A DNA stretch of 61,189 nucleotides from Halodesulfovibrio sp. GTDB taxonomy: Bacteria > Desulfobacterota > Desulfovibrionia > Desulfovibrionales > Desulfovibrionaceae. The position numbers and the translations under genes are program-made. This document shows, piece by piece, positions 7,911 to 16,360 of the stretch; within the stretch, counting starts at the first letter, position 1; every line of letters begins with the position of its first letter. The stretch lies in assembly GCF_015482765.1 (NCBI RefSeq), contig NZ_JADMLB010000078.1, positions 1 to 61,189 on the forward strand, written 5' to 3'. The notes under the pieces were generated by a model, which had not been told where the DNA came from, made no database searches, and worked only from the letters and a program-made list of their open reading frames with translations.

Positions 7911-8735
7911 CTAACGAGAAAGTCGAATAGCAGTTCTCAAATATGCAATGACCGGCGCTAGCATGTTTGGTGATTTCACCAGATAATCTACATCCGGCAA
8001 CGCAATCAACCGGTGCCCTAAAAACTGTGTAAACAGATACGGGCGTAACTTGGAATCAGGCATAAAACTTTTTAATGCCTTAGATCCAAACACGACGCTA
8101 TATCGAGGACGCAAGCGCCTCAAGCCGGCAAGATAAATCTCAGGAGCCGCTGTCAGCGAATCAGGAGTGTCACCACTGGAAGCAACAGGCCAAAATGAAC
8201 TGGTGCCGCGTGGTAAGTTTAAACTGCTGATCAACCGTTTCAATACATCCCGACGTTTCGGGTCTGCATGTCCTGAAAGATCGTCCCCAAGAGACCAATA
8301 TGTCCAGACCACAGGGCTGGGAATTTGGACTTTATTCCAATATCCCTGCCACTGCTGCGGCCACTCCTCCGGCGGCTTGTTGGTCGGATGAATAACAAGC
8401 GACGGCATAGCTCTAGGGGGAACAGCATTTGGACGCTGTTCCTGTTGCTGCCCACGAGGTGGTCTAGCCTGAGGAGTTTGTGAAGATCTCTGTTGAGGCT
8501 GTGATGCCGGTCTATTTTGCTGAGAATATTGCGGTGCGTGATCGGTATGTGAAGCCTGATGCGGCATAGACGCAACTGTAGATGAAGGACTTTCCTGAGC
8601 TACAGGAACAGACTGTGCAGTTTGTGCCTCAGCCATTGCCTGTGCAAGGGAACCATCTTCATCAAAAAGAAAGCGGAGTCCGGCATTATGCCAAGGACGT
8701 ATCTGCTCACTAAGAACTACAGTTGAAGTAGCCAA
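7911..8735 (-). CDS. Unknown protein downstream of coaBC; low-complexity linker plus possible UDG-like fold
   Basis: This 274-residue protein starts with TTG at 8735, preceded by GGAGAG seven bases upstream inside the end of coaBC, so the two genes overlap by 19 bases and are probably translationally coupled. Residues 1-35 form a short conserved-looking head, about 36-110 are low complexity (rich in Q, P, S, A), and 110-274 look globular. In the globular part the segments S-L-G-D-D-L-S-G, V-V-F-G-S-K-A-L and the arrangement around them loosely recall family-4 uracil-DNA glycosylase-like proteins. This is weak pattern recognition, no catalytic motif is clear, and no FeS cysteines are visible. 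No function is assigned. Confidence 0.6.
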   Translation of the reverse strand: MATSTVVLSEQIRPWHNAGLRFLFDEDGSLAQAMAEAQTAQSVPVAQESPSSTVASMPHQASHTDHAPQYSQQNRPASQPQQRSSQTPQARPPRGQQQEQRPNAVPPRAMPSLVIHPTNKPPEEWPQQWQGYWNKVQIPSPVVWTYWSLGDDLSGHADPKRRDVLKRLISSLNLPRGTSSFWPVASSGDTPDSLTAAPEIYLAGLRRLRPRYSVVFGSKALKSFMPDSKLRPYLFTQFLGHRLIALPDVDYLVKSPNMLAPVIAYLRTAIRLSR

Positions 8736-9925
8736 TCAAACACTCTCCATGCAACTTCAGGCTTCGGAGCCAAAGGCCAATCCTCCTGCCTGCCGTTACG
8801 GTCTACAATACACACTTCATTAGTCGCAGTCCCGAATCCGGAACCGCTCTTTGCGACATTGTTACCAACAACAATATCAGCATTTTTTGCAGCAAGTTTC
8901 TTTTTCACATTCTCATGAATATTATCAGTCTCTGCTGCAAATCCGATTACACGCTGGTCATCACGCTTTGCGTTTCCAAGGGTCTTAAGAATATCTACCG
9001 TCCGTGTAAAGGAAACAGTGAGATCATCTCCACCCTTTTTAAACTTGGAATCACCAAAAGGAACCGGAGTATAGTCAGCGACAGCCGCAGTGAACACACC
9101 AATACTCATGTCATTCCATAACGAATCAGCGGTCTGGTACATTTCAGCAGCGCTTGTAACATCATGCCTATGAATTGCAGAAGGAAGCCAAGGAGCTCCC
9201 GCACCACAAATGGCATGAACATCCGCTCCGCGAAGCCAGGCGGCAATAGCAAAGGATGCGCCCATGGTTCCGGATGATGGGTTAGACCAGAAACGCACAC
9301 CGTCCCACTTCTCACGAGTAGGTCCTAATGTGATCATAACTGTCTGCCCTGCCATATCCTGTGGTGACAAAGCACGCAGACCGTGCAAATAAATATCGTC
9401 AACACAGGCAAGACGTCCCTGCCCTTCTTCCATGCAGGCAGTACGCCCGCATCCCGGCTCAACAATAACGTGCCCACGCTGACGGAGTTTTTCAACATTC
9501 TCCTGAGTAGCAGCATTGTGCCACATACGCGGATTCATTGCCGGAGCAATTACCAGTTTTTCTGGAAACGCCAAAGCCTGACAAGACAACATGTCGTCTG
9601 CCAAACCGTTAGCAAGACGCGCAAGCGTGGTTGCTGAGGCAGGAGCAATTACAAAAGCATGACACGCCTCACCCGGCATAAGATGTCCGAAAACGTCATC
9701 ACCGACAGGATACATTTTCGAAAAAACAGGTGATGCACCAAGTGCTTCAAAACTTAACGGAGTAATAAACTTTTGTGCAGAATCAGTGAGAGTTACTCCA
9801 ACATCTGCACCGCTGTCTTTAAACATTCTCAGCAAGTCCAACCCCTTGTAAGCGGCAATAGAACCGCTTATGCCAAGGTGCATACGCTTGCCAAGAAAGC
9901 CTGTAAAAGCTGTATGTGATTTCAC
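8717..9925 (-). CDS. coaBC: Bifunctional phosphopantothenoylcysteine synthetase/decarboxylase
   Basis: Makes 4'-phosphopantetheine for coenzyme A by joining phosphopantothenate with cysteine (CoaB) and decarboxylating the product with FMN (CoaC). The N-terminal CoaC half has G-I-S-G-S-I-A-A-Y-K (18-27), the catalytic His81 region, P-A-M-N-P-R-M-W (128-135) and the lid cysteine in G-R-T-A-C (Cys164). The CoaB half starts near residue 190 with T-L-G-P-T-R-E and includes A-A-V-A-D-Y and S-K-F-K-K. The length of 402 residues is typical. It begins with GTG overlapping by one base the stop codon of the upstream lipoprotein gene (TAGTG), a sign of coupling. Confidence 0.95.
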   Translation of the reverse strand: MKSHTAFTGFLGKRMHLGISGSIAAYKGLDLLRMFKDSGADVGVTLTDSAQKFITPLSFEALGASPVFSKMYPVGDDVFGHLMPGEACHAFVIAPASATTLARLANGLADDMLSCQALAFPEKLVIAPAMNPRMWHNAATQENVEKLRQRGHVIVEPGCGRTACMEEGQGRLACVDDIYLHGLRALSPQDMAGQTVMITLGPTREKWDGVRFWSNPSSGTMGASFAIAAWLRGADVHAICGAGAPWLPSAIHRHDVTSAAEMYQTADSLWNDMSIGVFTAAVADYTPVPFGDSKFKKGGDDLTVSFTRTVDILKTLGNAKRDDQRVIGFAAETDNIHENVKKKLAAKNADIVVGNNVAKSGSGFGTATNEVCIVDRNGRQEDWPLAPKPEVAWRVFDWLLQL

Positions 9926-10500
9926 TAGCTGTCCAATCCTTCTTCTGCCGGAAGATCTGCAACAGGGGCAGGGGTGCTTTTCGGCTTTGGAGTAGTAGTA
10001 TTCATAGAAGATGATTTTGGCACATCAAGAAACGGAAGAGGCTTTTCAATCATCGTAGAATCCTGATCAGGACGAGGGGAAACCCAAATCTCAAGATCAG
10101 TATTAAACGAACTTGTATCTGTGATGTTCAAAATCGCAAAACGGGTCGGTTTGGTAAAAAGCAATAAGGTACGCGGAGAGGTAAACTGGAAACGCAGTTC
10201 CCATCCGTCCTGCTGCATTGTTGCGATCATGGCTTTCGTAAGAGACATAAAATCGACATTTCCGGAGAAAACCAGAACGCCAGTCTGCTTATGTCCCATA
10301 CCATGGACAAACATCTGTGATTCATCAGCTTTCATTTCAACAGGTACACGAACATCAGGGAAGTTGTAGTACATGAATCGGGATTCAGCAGGCGCTTGTG
10401 CACCGCCTGTTGGCTCTGCTGTGCCAGACATATTCGAAAGAGTACAACCGGATAGCATCACACAAAGAGCTACTACAGAAAAAACTAATCGGGCTCGCAT
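9925..10500 (-). CDS. Conserved lipoprotein of unknown function upstream of coaBC
   Basis: This 191-residue protein carries a signal peptide with lipobox L-S-G-C (Cys19), then a compact domain (about 45-145) that reads like a small alpha/beta envelope domain (P-V-E-M, V-L-V-F-S-G-N-V-D, G-W-E-L-R). A proline-, lysine- and threonine-rich tail follows (about 145-191). I recognise the general type as common in Desulfovibrio but cannot name the family. AGGAG lies six bases before the ATG. It is the first gene of a three-gene operon with coaBC and the unknown gene at 7911, divergent from queA. Confidence 0.7.
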   Translation of the reverse strand: MRARLVFSVVALCVMLSGCTLSNMSGTAEPTGGAQAPAESRFMYYNFPDVRVPVEMKADESQMFVHGMGHKQTGVLVFSGNVDFMSLTKAMIATMQQDGWELRFQFTSPRTLLLFTKPTRFAILNITDTSSFNTDLEIWVSPRPDQDSTMIEKPLPFLDVPKSSSMNTTTPKPKSTPAPVADLPAEEGLDS

Positions 10501-10654
10501 TGGCCGCTCCTTTATGATTGAGTCTTAGAGAGTTCAGGTGTAGGCACATGAAGTGCACATCATGTATATAATGTTACGTGAGATATAAATAGCGCAATGC
10601 AAGATAAACCGCAATTTTCCACCATCCTTAAATAACAGAGAATGGATTATTATA

Positions 10655-11773
10655 ATGGAACGCGATAGCCACTGTACAAAAAAAGATTTACATACAATTC
10701 CTGAAGATTTCAGGCTTTCAGCATATACATATGAACTTCCGGAAGACCAAATAGCACAGCATCCTGCTGATAAACGCGGCAGTTCACGTCTTTTTGTCAT
10801 TGATAGAGAAAGCGGCGAGAACCATGCAGCAATGTTTGCAGATCTGGGTAAGTACCTTCCAAAAAACGCTTTACTCGTAATTAACAATTCAAAAGTTCTT
10901 CCTGCACGCCTTTTCGGCAACCGCCCTTCCGGCGGGAAAGTAGAATTTTTGATGCTCACACCGCTCCCTTTGGTGGAGCCGGTGGAAAACGGCGAGTGGA
11001 AAAGCGCCTCAGTCGAAGGACTGATGCGCATGTCCAAACGCGTAAAGGTCGGAACAGTCGCAGAGTTTGGTGATGATCTGTGGGTTGAAGTGACGGAAAC
11101 AGCAGACTTCGGACGCTGTCAGGCAACAATCAACTGGCGCGGAGAATTAAAAGACCATTTTCTCGCTCAAGGGCATCTGCCGCTTCCGCCGTATATCAAA
11201 CGTGAGGACACCACAGCGGATAAAGATCGCTACCAGACTGTCTATGCTGATGACAGCCAGCTGGGATCAGTTGCAGCTCCTACTGCCGGACTGCATTTTA
11301 CTGAAGAAATGCGTAATCAGCTTTCAGAAAACGGCATTGAATGGGCAGAAGTAACACTCTACGTCGGGTACGGAACGTTTTCTCCGGTACGATGCGACGA
11401 CATTCGTGAACATTCAATGCATAAAGAATTTATTGAATTATCAGAAAAAACTGCACAGCAGATTGCCAAAGCAAAAGCAGAGGGTCGCCCTGTTATTGCG
11501 GTAGGCACAACGTCTTCCCGAGTATTGGAAGGCGCATTCAAAGAAGCAGGTGGACTCGTTCCGTTTAAAGGATGGACAAATATCTTCATCTATCCGGGCT
11601 ACGAGTTTAATGTCGTGGATCATATGATCACAAACTTCCACCTGCCGGAGTCTTCACTCCTTATGATGATCAGCGCGTTTGCTTCAAAAAAACGCGTTTT
11701 GGCAGGGTACGAAGAGGCAATTTCAAAAGGTTTTAGAGTATTCAGCTACGGGGATTCTATGTTTATTCTGTAA
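10655..11773 (+). CDS. queA: tRNA preQ1(34) S-adenosylmethionine ribosyltransferase-isomerase
   Basis: Transfers and isomerises the ribosyl moiety of SAM onto preQ1 at tRNA wobble position 34, giving epoxyqueuosine. The family start region (F-R-L-S-A-Y-T-Y-E-L-P-E-D-Q-I-A-Q), L-P-A-R-L-F-G-N-R, the G-S-V-A-A-P-T-A-G-L-H-F segment and the C-terminal F-H-L-P-E-S-S-L-L-M motif are all present. The 372-residue length includes about 20 extra N-terminal residues before the usual family start. No strong Shine-Dalgarno marks the ATG at 10655, so the true start may be slightly different. It is separated from the following operon by 140 bases with a separate promoter. Confidence 0.93.
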   Translation: MERDSHCTKKDLHTIPEDFRLSAYTYELPEDQIAQHPADKRGSSRLFVIDRESGENHAAMFADLGKYLPKNALLVINNSKVLPARLFGNRPSGGKVEFLMLTPLPLVEPVENGEWKSASVEGLMRMSKRVKVGTVAEFGDDLWVEVTETADFGRCQATINWRGELKDHFLAQGHLPLPPYIKREDTTADKDRYQTVYADDSQLGSVAAPTAGLHFTEEMRNQLSENGIEWAEVTLYVGYGTFSPVRCDDIREHSMHKEFIELSEKTAQQIAKAKAEGRPVIAVGTTSSRVLEGAFKEAGGLVPFKGWTNIFIYPGYEFNVVDHMITNFHLPESSLLMMISAFASKKRVLAGYEEAISKGFRVFSYGDSMFIL

Positions 11774-11818
11774 ACATTATACAATGGTTATAATGGGTAT
11801 TGTAATACACCCCCACTT

Positions 11819-11848
11819 TTGACATAATTGTCTAAGTCACTCTATAAA
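11819..11848 (+). promoter_or_regulatory. Sigma-70-type promoter of the 2-oxoacid oxidoreductase operon
   Basis: TTGACA (11819-11824) and TATAAA (11843-11848) are separated by 18 bases. The element lies about 65 bases upstream of the ferredoxin-subunit ATG. Confidence 0.65.
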
Positions 11849-11913
11849 TAAGCCGTTCGTTGCACTACGACACGCGGCAAAAATGATCTTACTTATAAAA
11901 TTGAGGTGAAAAC

Positions 11914-12141
11914 ATGGCACGCGTTGAATTCCGCGAAGAACGGTGTAAGGGCTGCATGCTCTGTTCTACCGTTTGCCCAAAGCAGATTATCTGCCAGTCT
12001 TCCCGCTTTAACAAGCAGGGGTACAAAGTAGCAGAAGTAAAAGAAGAAGACATGGAAAACTGTACTGGTTGTACTTCCTGTGCGCTTATTTGTCCTGACC
12101 TTGTTATCAAGGTTTACCGCGAAGAGAAAAAGGAGAAGTAG
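11914..12141 (+). CDS. 2-oxoacid:ferredoxin oxidoreductase, ferredoxin-like (delta) subunit
   Basis: This 75-residue protein carries two complete 4Fe-4S clusters of the C-x2-C-x2-C-x3-C-P type (cysteines 11, 14, 17, 21 and 50, 53, 56, 60). It should pass electrons from the thiamine-diphosphate catalytic subunits to soluble ferredoxin. GAGGTG precedes the ATG by about six bases. It is the first gene of a four-gene operon in delta-alpha-beta-gamma order, all tightly spaced. This order is seen in Vor/Kor-type enzymes, distinct from the fused single-chain pyruvate:ferredoxin oxidoreductase. Confidence 0.9.
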   Translation: MARVEFREERCKGCMLCSTVCPKQIICQSSRFNKQGYKVAEVKEEDMENCTGCTSCALICPDLVIKVYREEKKEK

Positions 12142-12143
12142 CC

Positions 12144-13208
12144 ATGTCCGAAAAGAAACGTATTTTCATTAAGGGTAACGAAGCTATTTCCCGCGGTGCA
12201 CTTGCTGCAGGATGTACTTGTTACTTCGGCTACCCTATTACTCCTCAGAACGATATTCCTGAATTTCTTTCAACAGAAATGGCTGCCGTTAACAACGGTG
12301 AATTCGTTCAGGCTGAATCCGAAGTTGCAGCTGCCAACATGCTTCTCGGCGCTGCTGCCGGTGGCGCACGTGCAATGACCACCTCATCTTCTCCGGGTGT
12401 TTCTCTCATGCAGGAAGCGATTTCCTACATGGCAGGCTCTGAACTTCCGGGTGTTATTGTAAACGTTAACCGTGGCGGACCGGGTCTTGGCGACATCGGC
12501 TCTTCACAGGGTGACTACTTCCAGTCAACCCGAGGCGGCGGACACGGTGACTACCGTACTCTCGTTCTCGCTCCGGGCACCTGTCAGGAAGGCTATGACA
12601 TGATGATTGAAGCATTTGACCTTGCTTTCAAATACCGCAACCCTGTTCTCGTGCTTGCAGACGCAATCGTCGGTCAGATGAAAGAGCCTGTAACTCCTTG
12701 GGAACCGAAAGCTGCTGACAATCACGGTGCAGAAGACTGGTGCATCGACGGTGCAAAAGGTCGCGAAAAACGTCTGCTTAAATCCCTCTTCCTTGAAGAC
12801 GGTGCATTAGCAGGCCAGAACCGCAACCTGCAGTCTAAGTATGAAGCAATGCAGGCAGAAGCACGCGCAGACGTTTTTGAATGCGACGATGCAGAGCTCG
12901 TAGTAGTAGCATTCGGCTCTATCGGCCGTATTGTTAAATCTACAGTTCGCCGCCTGCGTTCCGAAGGAAAAAAAGTTGGTCTGGTACGTCCTCTTACCCT
13001 GTACCCGTTCCCTTCCGAAGTCCTTCGCGATCTTGCCAAACAGGGCAAACGCTTCCTTACAATTGAACAGAACTGCGGCCAGATGGTAGACGACGTGCGC
13101 CTTTCCGTACGTGGTATTGCAGATTCCGAATTCCACGGTCACATGCCAGGCGACCTCCCTGGTTCTGATGACTTCCTCGCACCTATCATCAAGCACTTGG
13201 AGGACTAG
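12144..13208 (+). CDS. vorB: 2-oxoacid:ferredoxin oxidoreductase, alpha subunit (VorB/KorA type)
   Basis: This 354-residue subunit carries the pyrimidine-binding part of the thiamine-diphosphate site and the transketolase C-terminal domain. The family N-terminus G-N-E-A-I-S-R-G-A-L-A-A-G and the Y-P-I-T-P-Q motif (about residues 30-35) are clear, as are E-S-E-V-A-A-A-N-M and T-S-S-S-P-G-V-S-L. It is closest in appearance to proteins annotated as 3-methyl-2-oxobutanoate dehydrogenase subunit VorB, but 2-oxoglutarate:ferredoxin oxidoreductase alpha subunits look very similar, so branched-chain 2-oxoacid versus 2-oxoglutarate specificity is not settled by sequence reading. It begins two bases after the delta gene, with its GGAGAAG in that gene's end. 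Confidence 0.9.
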   Translation: MSEKKRIFIKGNEAISRGALAAGCTCYFGYPITPQNDIPEFLSTEMAAVNNGEFVQAESEVAAANMLLGAAAGGARAMTTSSSPGVSLMQEAISYMAGSELPGVIVNVNRGGPGLGDIGSSQGDYFQSTRGGGHGDYRTLVLAPGTCQEGYDMMIEAFDLAFKYRNPVLVLADAIVGQMKEPVTPWEPKAADNHGAEDWCIDGAKGREKRLLKSLFLEDGALAGQNRNLQSKYEAMQAEARADVFECDDAELVVVAFGSIGRIVKSTVRRLRSEGKKVGLVRPLTLYPFPSEVLRDLAKQGKRFLTIEQNCGQMVDDVRLSVRGIADSEFHGHMPGDLPGSDDFLAPIIKHLED

Positions 13209-13211
13209 GGA

Positions 13212-13970
13212 ATGTCTGAAAAACTCGTTTTCGACGCACCTGAAATCATGATTGACCGCCCAACGCATTACTGCCCGGGTTGTCATCACGGCGTTGCACA
13301 CCGCCTTGTTGGTGAAGTGCTTACAGAAATGGGACTCGTGGACGACACCTTGTGTGTAGGCTCCATTGGTTGCTCTGTTTTTATCTACAACTACCTTGAT
13401 GTAGACGCAGTTGAAGCACCACACGGTCGTGCTCCTGCGGTAGCAACCGGTCTCAAACGCGCCCATAAAGATAAATTTGTTTTCACCTATCAGGGTGACG
13501 GCGACTTGGCTTCTATCGGCCTTGCAGAAATCGTTCACGCTGCAAACCGCGGTGAAAAAATCTCTGTTGTATTCGTAAACAACACTGTTTACGGCATGAC
13601 CGGCGGCCAGATGGCTCCTACTACTCTTGTAGGCCAGAAAGCTACCACCTGCCCTGACGGTCGTTGTGCAGAAGAGCACGGTCAGGCTATCCGCATGAGT
13701 GAAATCATCGGTGGTCTCGGCGGAACAGCTTACTGCGAGCGCGTATCTCTTGACTCTGTAAAGAACATCCGCCGTGCGAAAAAAGCACTGCGTAAGGCGT
13801 TCGAAATGCAGGTTAACGGTACAGGCTTCGGCTTTGTAGAAATGCTTTCCGCATGTCCTACAAACTGGAAAATGGATCCAATCGCGGCAAACACACGCAT
13901 CAAAGAAGAAATGATCCCGTACTTCCCACTGGGCGTTTTCAAAGATGTGACTAAGGACGGGGAGGAATAA
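13212..13970 (+). CDS. 2-oxoacid:ferredoxin oxidoreductase, beta (thiamine diphosphate) subunit
   Basis: This 252-residue subunit contains C-P-G-C-H-H-G (Cys21 and Cys24, the start of the conserved N-terminal cluster region) and the thiamine-diphosphate/Mg motif G-D-G (95-97) ending at N-N (123-124). A further cysteine pair occurs in T-C-P-D-G-R-C. Together with the alpha subunit it forms the catalytic core that oxidatively decarboxylates a 2-oxoacid to acyl-CoA, or runs in reverse. It starts three bases after the alpha stop, with GGAGG overlapping that gene's end. Confidence 0.92.
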   Translation: MSEKLVFDAPEIMIDRPTHYCPGCHHGVAHRLVGEVLTEMGLVDDTLCVGSIGCSVFIYNYLDVDAVEAPHGRAPAVATGLKRAHKDKFVFTYQGDGDLASIGLAEIVHAANRGEKISVVFVNNTVYGMTGGQMAPTTLVGQKATTCPDGRCAEEHGQAIRMSEIIGGLGGTAYCERVSLDSVKNIRRAKKALRKAFEMQVNGTGFGFVEMLSACPTNWKMDPIAANTRIKEEMIPYFPLGVFKDVTKDGEE

Positions 13971-13971
13971 G

Positions 13972-14520
13972 ATGTATCAGGACGTTATTATCGCCGGTTT
14001 CGGTGGTCAGGGCGTTATGCTCATCGGTAACCTGCTCGCCTACGCAGGTATGGAAGCAGGTTCAGAAGTAACCTACATCCCTGTTTACGGTCCGGAAATG
14101 CGCGGCGGTACAGCAAACTGCACCGTTGTAATTTCTTCAGAAGACATCGGTTCCCCGATCATCCAGAGCCCAAAATCTCTGATCATCATGAACCAGCCTT
14201 CTCTGGACAAATTCCAGCCTAAACTCGTTGACGGCGGCATTCAGATCTTGAACTCCTCCCTCGTTGACGCTGCAAAAGCAGAAGACCGTGTAACAACCTA
14301 CACTGTTCCAGCTAACGAAATTGCCGATAAACTCGGTAACACCCGTATGGCTAACATGGTTGCTCTCGGTGCTTACGTGCAGGCAACCGGCTGTGTTCCA
14401 CTTGAGCAGGTTAAAGACTCTCTTAAATCTGTTATCAGCGAACGCTACAGCCACCTGATCCCTAAAAACGCAGAAGCTATTCAGGCTGGCGCGGATCACG
14501 TAGCTGAGCAGATGAAGTAA
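13972..14520 (+). CDS. 2-oxoacid:ferredoxin oxidoreductase, gamma subunit
   Basis: This 182-residue subunit has the typical gamma-domain opening G-F-G-G-Q-G-V-M (residues 8-15) and the [10 protein letters not shown] segment (about 38-47), which are conserved in all 2-oxoacid:acceptor oxidoreductases and contribute to CoA binding. It begins one base after the beta stop with GGGGAGG upstream. It is the last gene of the operon; codon choice across the four genes is strongly biased (C-ending codons), as expected for highly expressed central metabolism. Confidence 0.92.
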   Translation: MYQDVIIAGFGGQGVMLIGNLLAYAGMEAGSEVTYIPVYGPEMRGGTANCTVVISSEDIGSPIIQSPKSLIIMNQPSLDKFQPKLVDGGIQILNSSLVDAAKAEDRVTTYTVPANEIADKLGNTRMANMVALGAYVQATGCVPLEQVKDSLKSVISERYSHLIPKNAEAIQAGADHVAEQMK

Positions 14521-14661
14521 TAAAAAAGAATACGTGCCTCCGACGGGTTTGCGACGCATTTATTATGCCTCCGGCGGGCAAGGCGGGTTTCACCCCCTTG
14601 CATCCCCCACAAGGGGACTCGTCCCCTTGACCCCGTTTAGGTATCGTTCTTTTTAGCGATT

Positions 14662-14694
14662 AAAAAAAGGGGGGAGTTTTTACTCCACCCTTTT
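14662..14694 (+). terminator. Terminator of the 2-oxoacid oxidoreductase operon
   Basis: An A-run followed by GGGGGGAGT, a T-rich loop and ACTCCACCC (one mismatch), then TTTT, forms a plausible rightward terminator about 145 bases beyond the gamma-subunit stop. Confidence 0.6.
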
Positions 14695-14705
14695 CTTATA
14701 CCCAA

Positions 14706-14738
14706 AAAAAGCTGCCTCGAATAAACGAAGCAGCTTTA
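14706..14738 (-). terminator. Terminator of the def-fmt-DUF116-rsmB operon
   Basis: AAAGCTGCCTCG (14708-14719) pairs with CGAAGCAGCTTT (14726-14737) with one mismatch, and the minus-strand product ends in seven Ts. It lies about 180 bases after the rsmB stop. Confidence 0.75.
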
Positions 14739-14917
14739 ATATTCTCACAAAGGTAGTGGCGCATAAGCCGCGAGGATATCATAAACAAAGAAAGACCTCA
14801 CAACTGAAAAGTTTTGAAGGGGGTCTGGGGGAAACTTTTTCAAAAGTTTCAGCCCAGCCGCCGGAGGCATCCAGCTGACAGGCGCCACACGGAGGCATCC
14901 CGCTGATAAGCGCAGTC

Positions 14918-16246
14918 CTATGGTTTACGCAATAACGCTACATAGAAATATTCACCATACTCACTGTCATCAGGAGTCTGCCATTCTTTTTCAAGCTTGA
15001 CCTCTGGGTGACGTTCAAGGAATGCCTGTACCTGCTTCTCGTTCTCATCAGGATTGATGGTACATGTCATGTACACAAGAAGCCCGCCCTCTTTCAGAAT
15101 AGAATAGGTATTTTCCATAATGGCTTTCTGCACCTCAATGAGGTCAGAAATACCTTCTGTTGTACGGTGGTAACGTACATCAGGACGACGGGACAGCGTT
15201 CCGAAACCAGAACAAGGAACATCAGCAAGAATTGTTGCAGGCGGCTCCTGTAACAATGGAGATCCTTTTTTCGGCGGCTCTGCAGCAGACATCTGCAAAG
15301 AATCCGGCGGATACATAGCAAGACGTTCTGCTTCTTCACGCATTCCCAGCAAACGCTTACGGGAAGTATCAGAAGCAAAAACAACATCAACATCCTGCTC
15401 AAGAAGCGCATAGGTTTTGCCACCACGTCCGCAACAACAGTCCCATACAGGACCTTCCCATGTTTCAGGCAAAGCTTCACGAAGCACTTCCTGAGAAGCC
15501 ATGGACTGACGGGAAACAAGACCATCGTTAATCATAGTCTTAAGCTCGGCTGGCTGAGATCCGGCAGGATACATAACACCGTATCCAATGGTCTCAACGC
15601 TTTTTCCATCATTGGTGAGTTCGTTCACCAAATCCATTCCAGCTTCAAAAGTCTGGTTCACGCGAATTCCAAGCGGTGCGTGCTTTTGAGCATTCGCAAG
15701 TAAGACCTGCGTGCGCTCTTCTCCGTAAGCGTCCATCCACGCGGATACAATCCATTCAGGCATAGAGTGCCAGGCAGCAAGAAGAGCAATGTCAGACATG
15801 CCGTCTTTACGAATAGATTCCATCTCGTGTGCTTTGTCACCCATTCTATCGAGGTTACGAAGCACTGCGTTTGTCAGCTTACCAAGTCCAAGTGAAAAAC
15901 GTTTCTTAACGTACCCAACACACCAGTCAACTGAAGCGTAAACAGGAATACGGTCAAGATACAGCATTTCATACGCTGCAAGCCCCATTACATTTGCGGC
16001 TTTTTTAGGCAATTTCGAGCTATCCTTCAGGAACAATCCTAAAAGAGCCTCAATACGCCCTTTGTAGCGTAAAAAGCCATACACCAGCTCAGTACACAGT
16101 GCAGAATCCTGTGCTGTAATCTTTTGATTATTAAGCTGATAATCCAACGCAGCCTGAACATCGCGCCCTTTGTCTAAAACCTGAGAAATTACTTCAAGCG
16201 CAACCGAACGAGCTGGCGGCAATGCTGAATCTTTACGTCTAGCCAT
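14918..16246 (-). CDS. rsmB: 16S rRNA (cytosine(967)-C5)-methyltransferase RsmB-like
   Basis: SAM-dependent m5C methyltransferase of 442 residues. The N-terminal half (about 1-150) is the NusB-like RNA-binding domain typical of RsmB/Sun/Fmu; the C-terminal half is the Rossmann methyltransferase. The two catalytic-type cysteines are visible: D-V-P-C-S-G (Cys345) and Y-M-T-C-T (Cys395), followed by N-P-x-E-N-E. The SAM-binding region is D-C-C-C-G-R-G-G-K-T, close to the usual D-x-C-A-A-P-G-G-K. AAGGA lies six bases before the ATG. It ends the def-fmt-DUF116-rsmB cluster, a common combination of translation genes in this group. Confidence 0.9.
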   Translation of the reverse strand: MARRKDSALPPARSVALEVISQVLDKGRDVQAALDYQLNNQKITAQDSALCTELVYGFLRYKGRIEALLGLFLKDSSKLPKKAANVMGLAAYEMLYLDRIPVYASVDWCVGYVKKRFSLGLGKLTNAVLRNLDRMGDKAHEMESIRKDGMSDIALLAAWHSMPEWIVSAWMDAYGEERTQVLLANAQKHAPLGIRVNQTFEAGMDLVNELTNDGKSVETIGYGVMYPAGSQPAELKTMINDGLVSRQSMASQEVLREALPETWEGPVWDCCCGRGGKTYALLEQDVDVVFASDTSRKRLLGMREEAERLAMYPPDSLQMSAAEPPKKGSPLLQEPPATILADVPCSGFGTLSRRPDVRYHRTTEGISDLIEVQKAIMENTYSILKEGGLLVYMTCTINPDENEKQVQAFLERHPEVKLEKEWQTPDDSEYGEYFYVALLRKP

Positions 16247-16360
16247 GTATATTCCTTACAATAATTCTATAACAGTGCATCAGCACTTTAGACTGTTGAT
16301 TACGTCATTTTTAAGAGATTGAGACAACTATGTGCATTTCTGTCATCAATCTACAGTGCG

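Larger units (their letters stand above)
14521..14917. other. Gene-free gap with GC-rich palindromes and repeated GGAGGCATC elements
   Basis: No gene is visible in these 397 bases, between the convergent oxidoreductase operon and rsmB. They hold two terminators (entered separately), a palindrome at 14610-14629 (CAAGGGGAC, two bases, GTCCCCTTG), another at 14831-14850 (GAAACTTTT, two bases, AAAAGTTTC), and four occurrences of a CGGAGGCA-type element on one strand or the other. Two of these are 24-base near-direct repeats at 14862-14885 and 14890-14913. Confidence 0.7.

Noticed and set aside
12807-13679. Long antisense frame opposite the 2-oxoacid oxidoreductase genes
   Set aside because: Shadow of strongly biased codon use on the plus strand; no recognisable protein.
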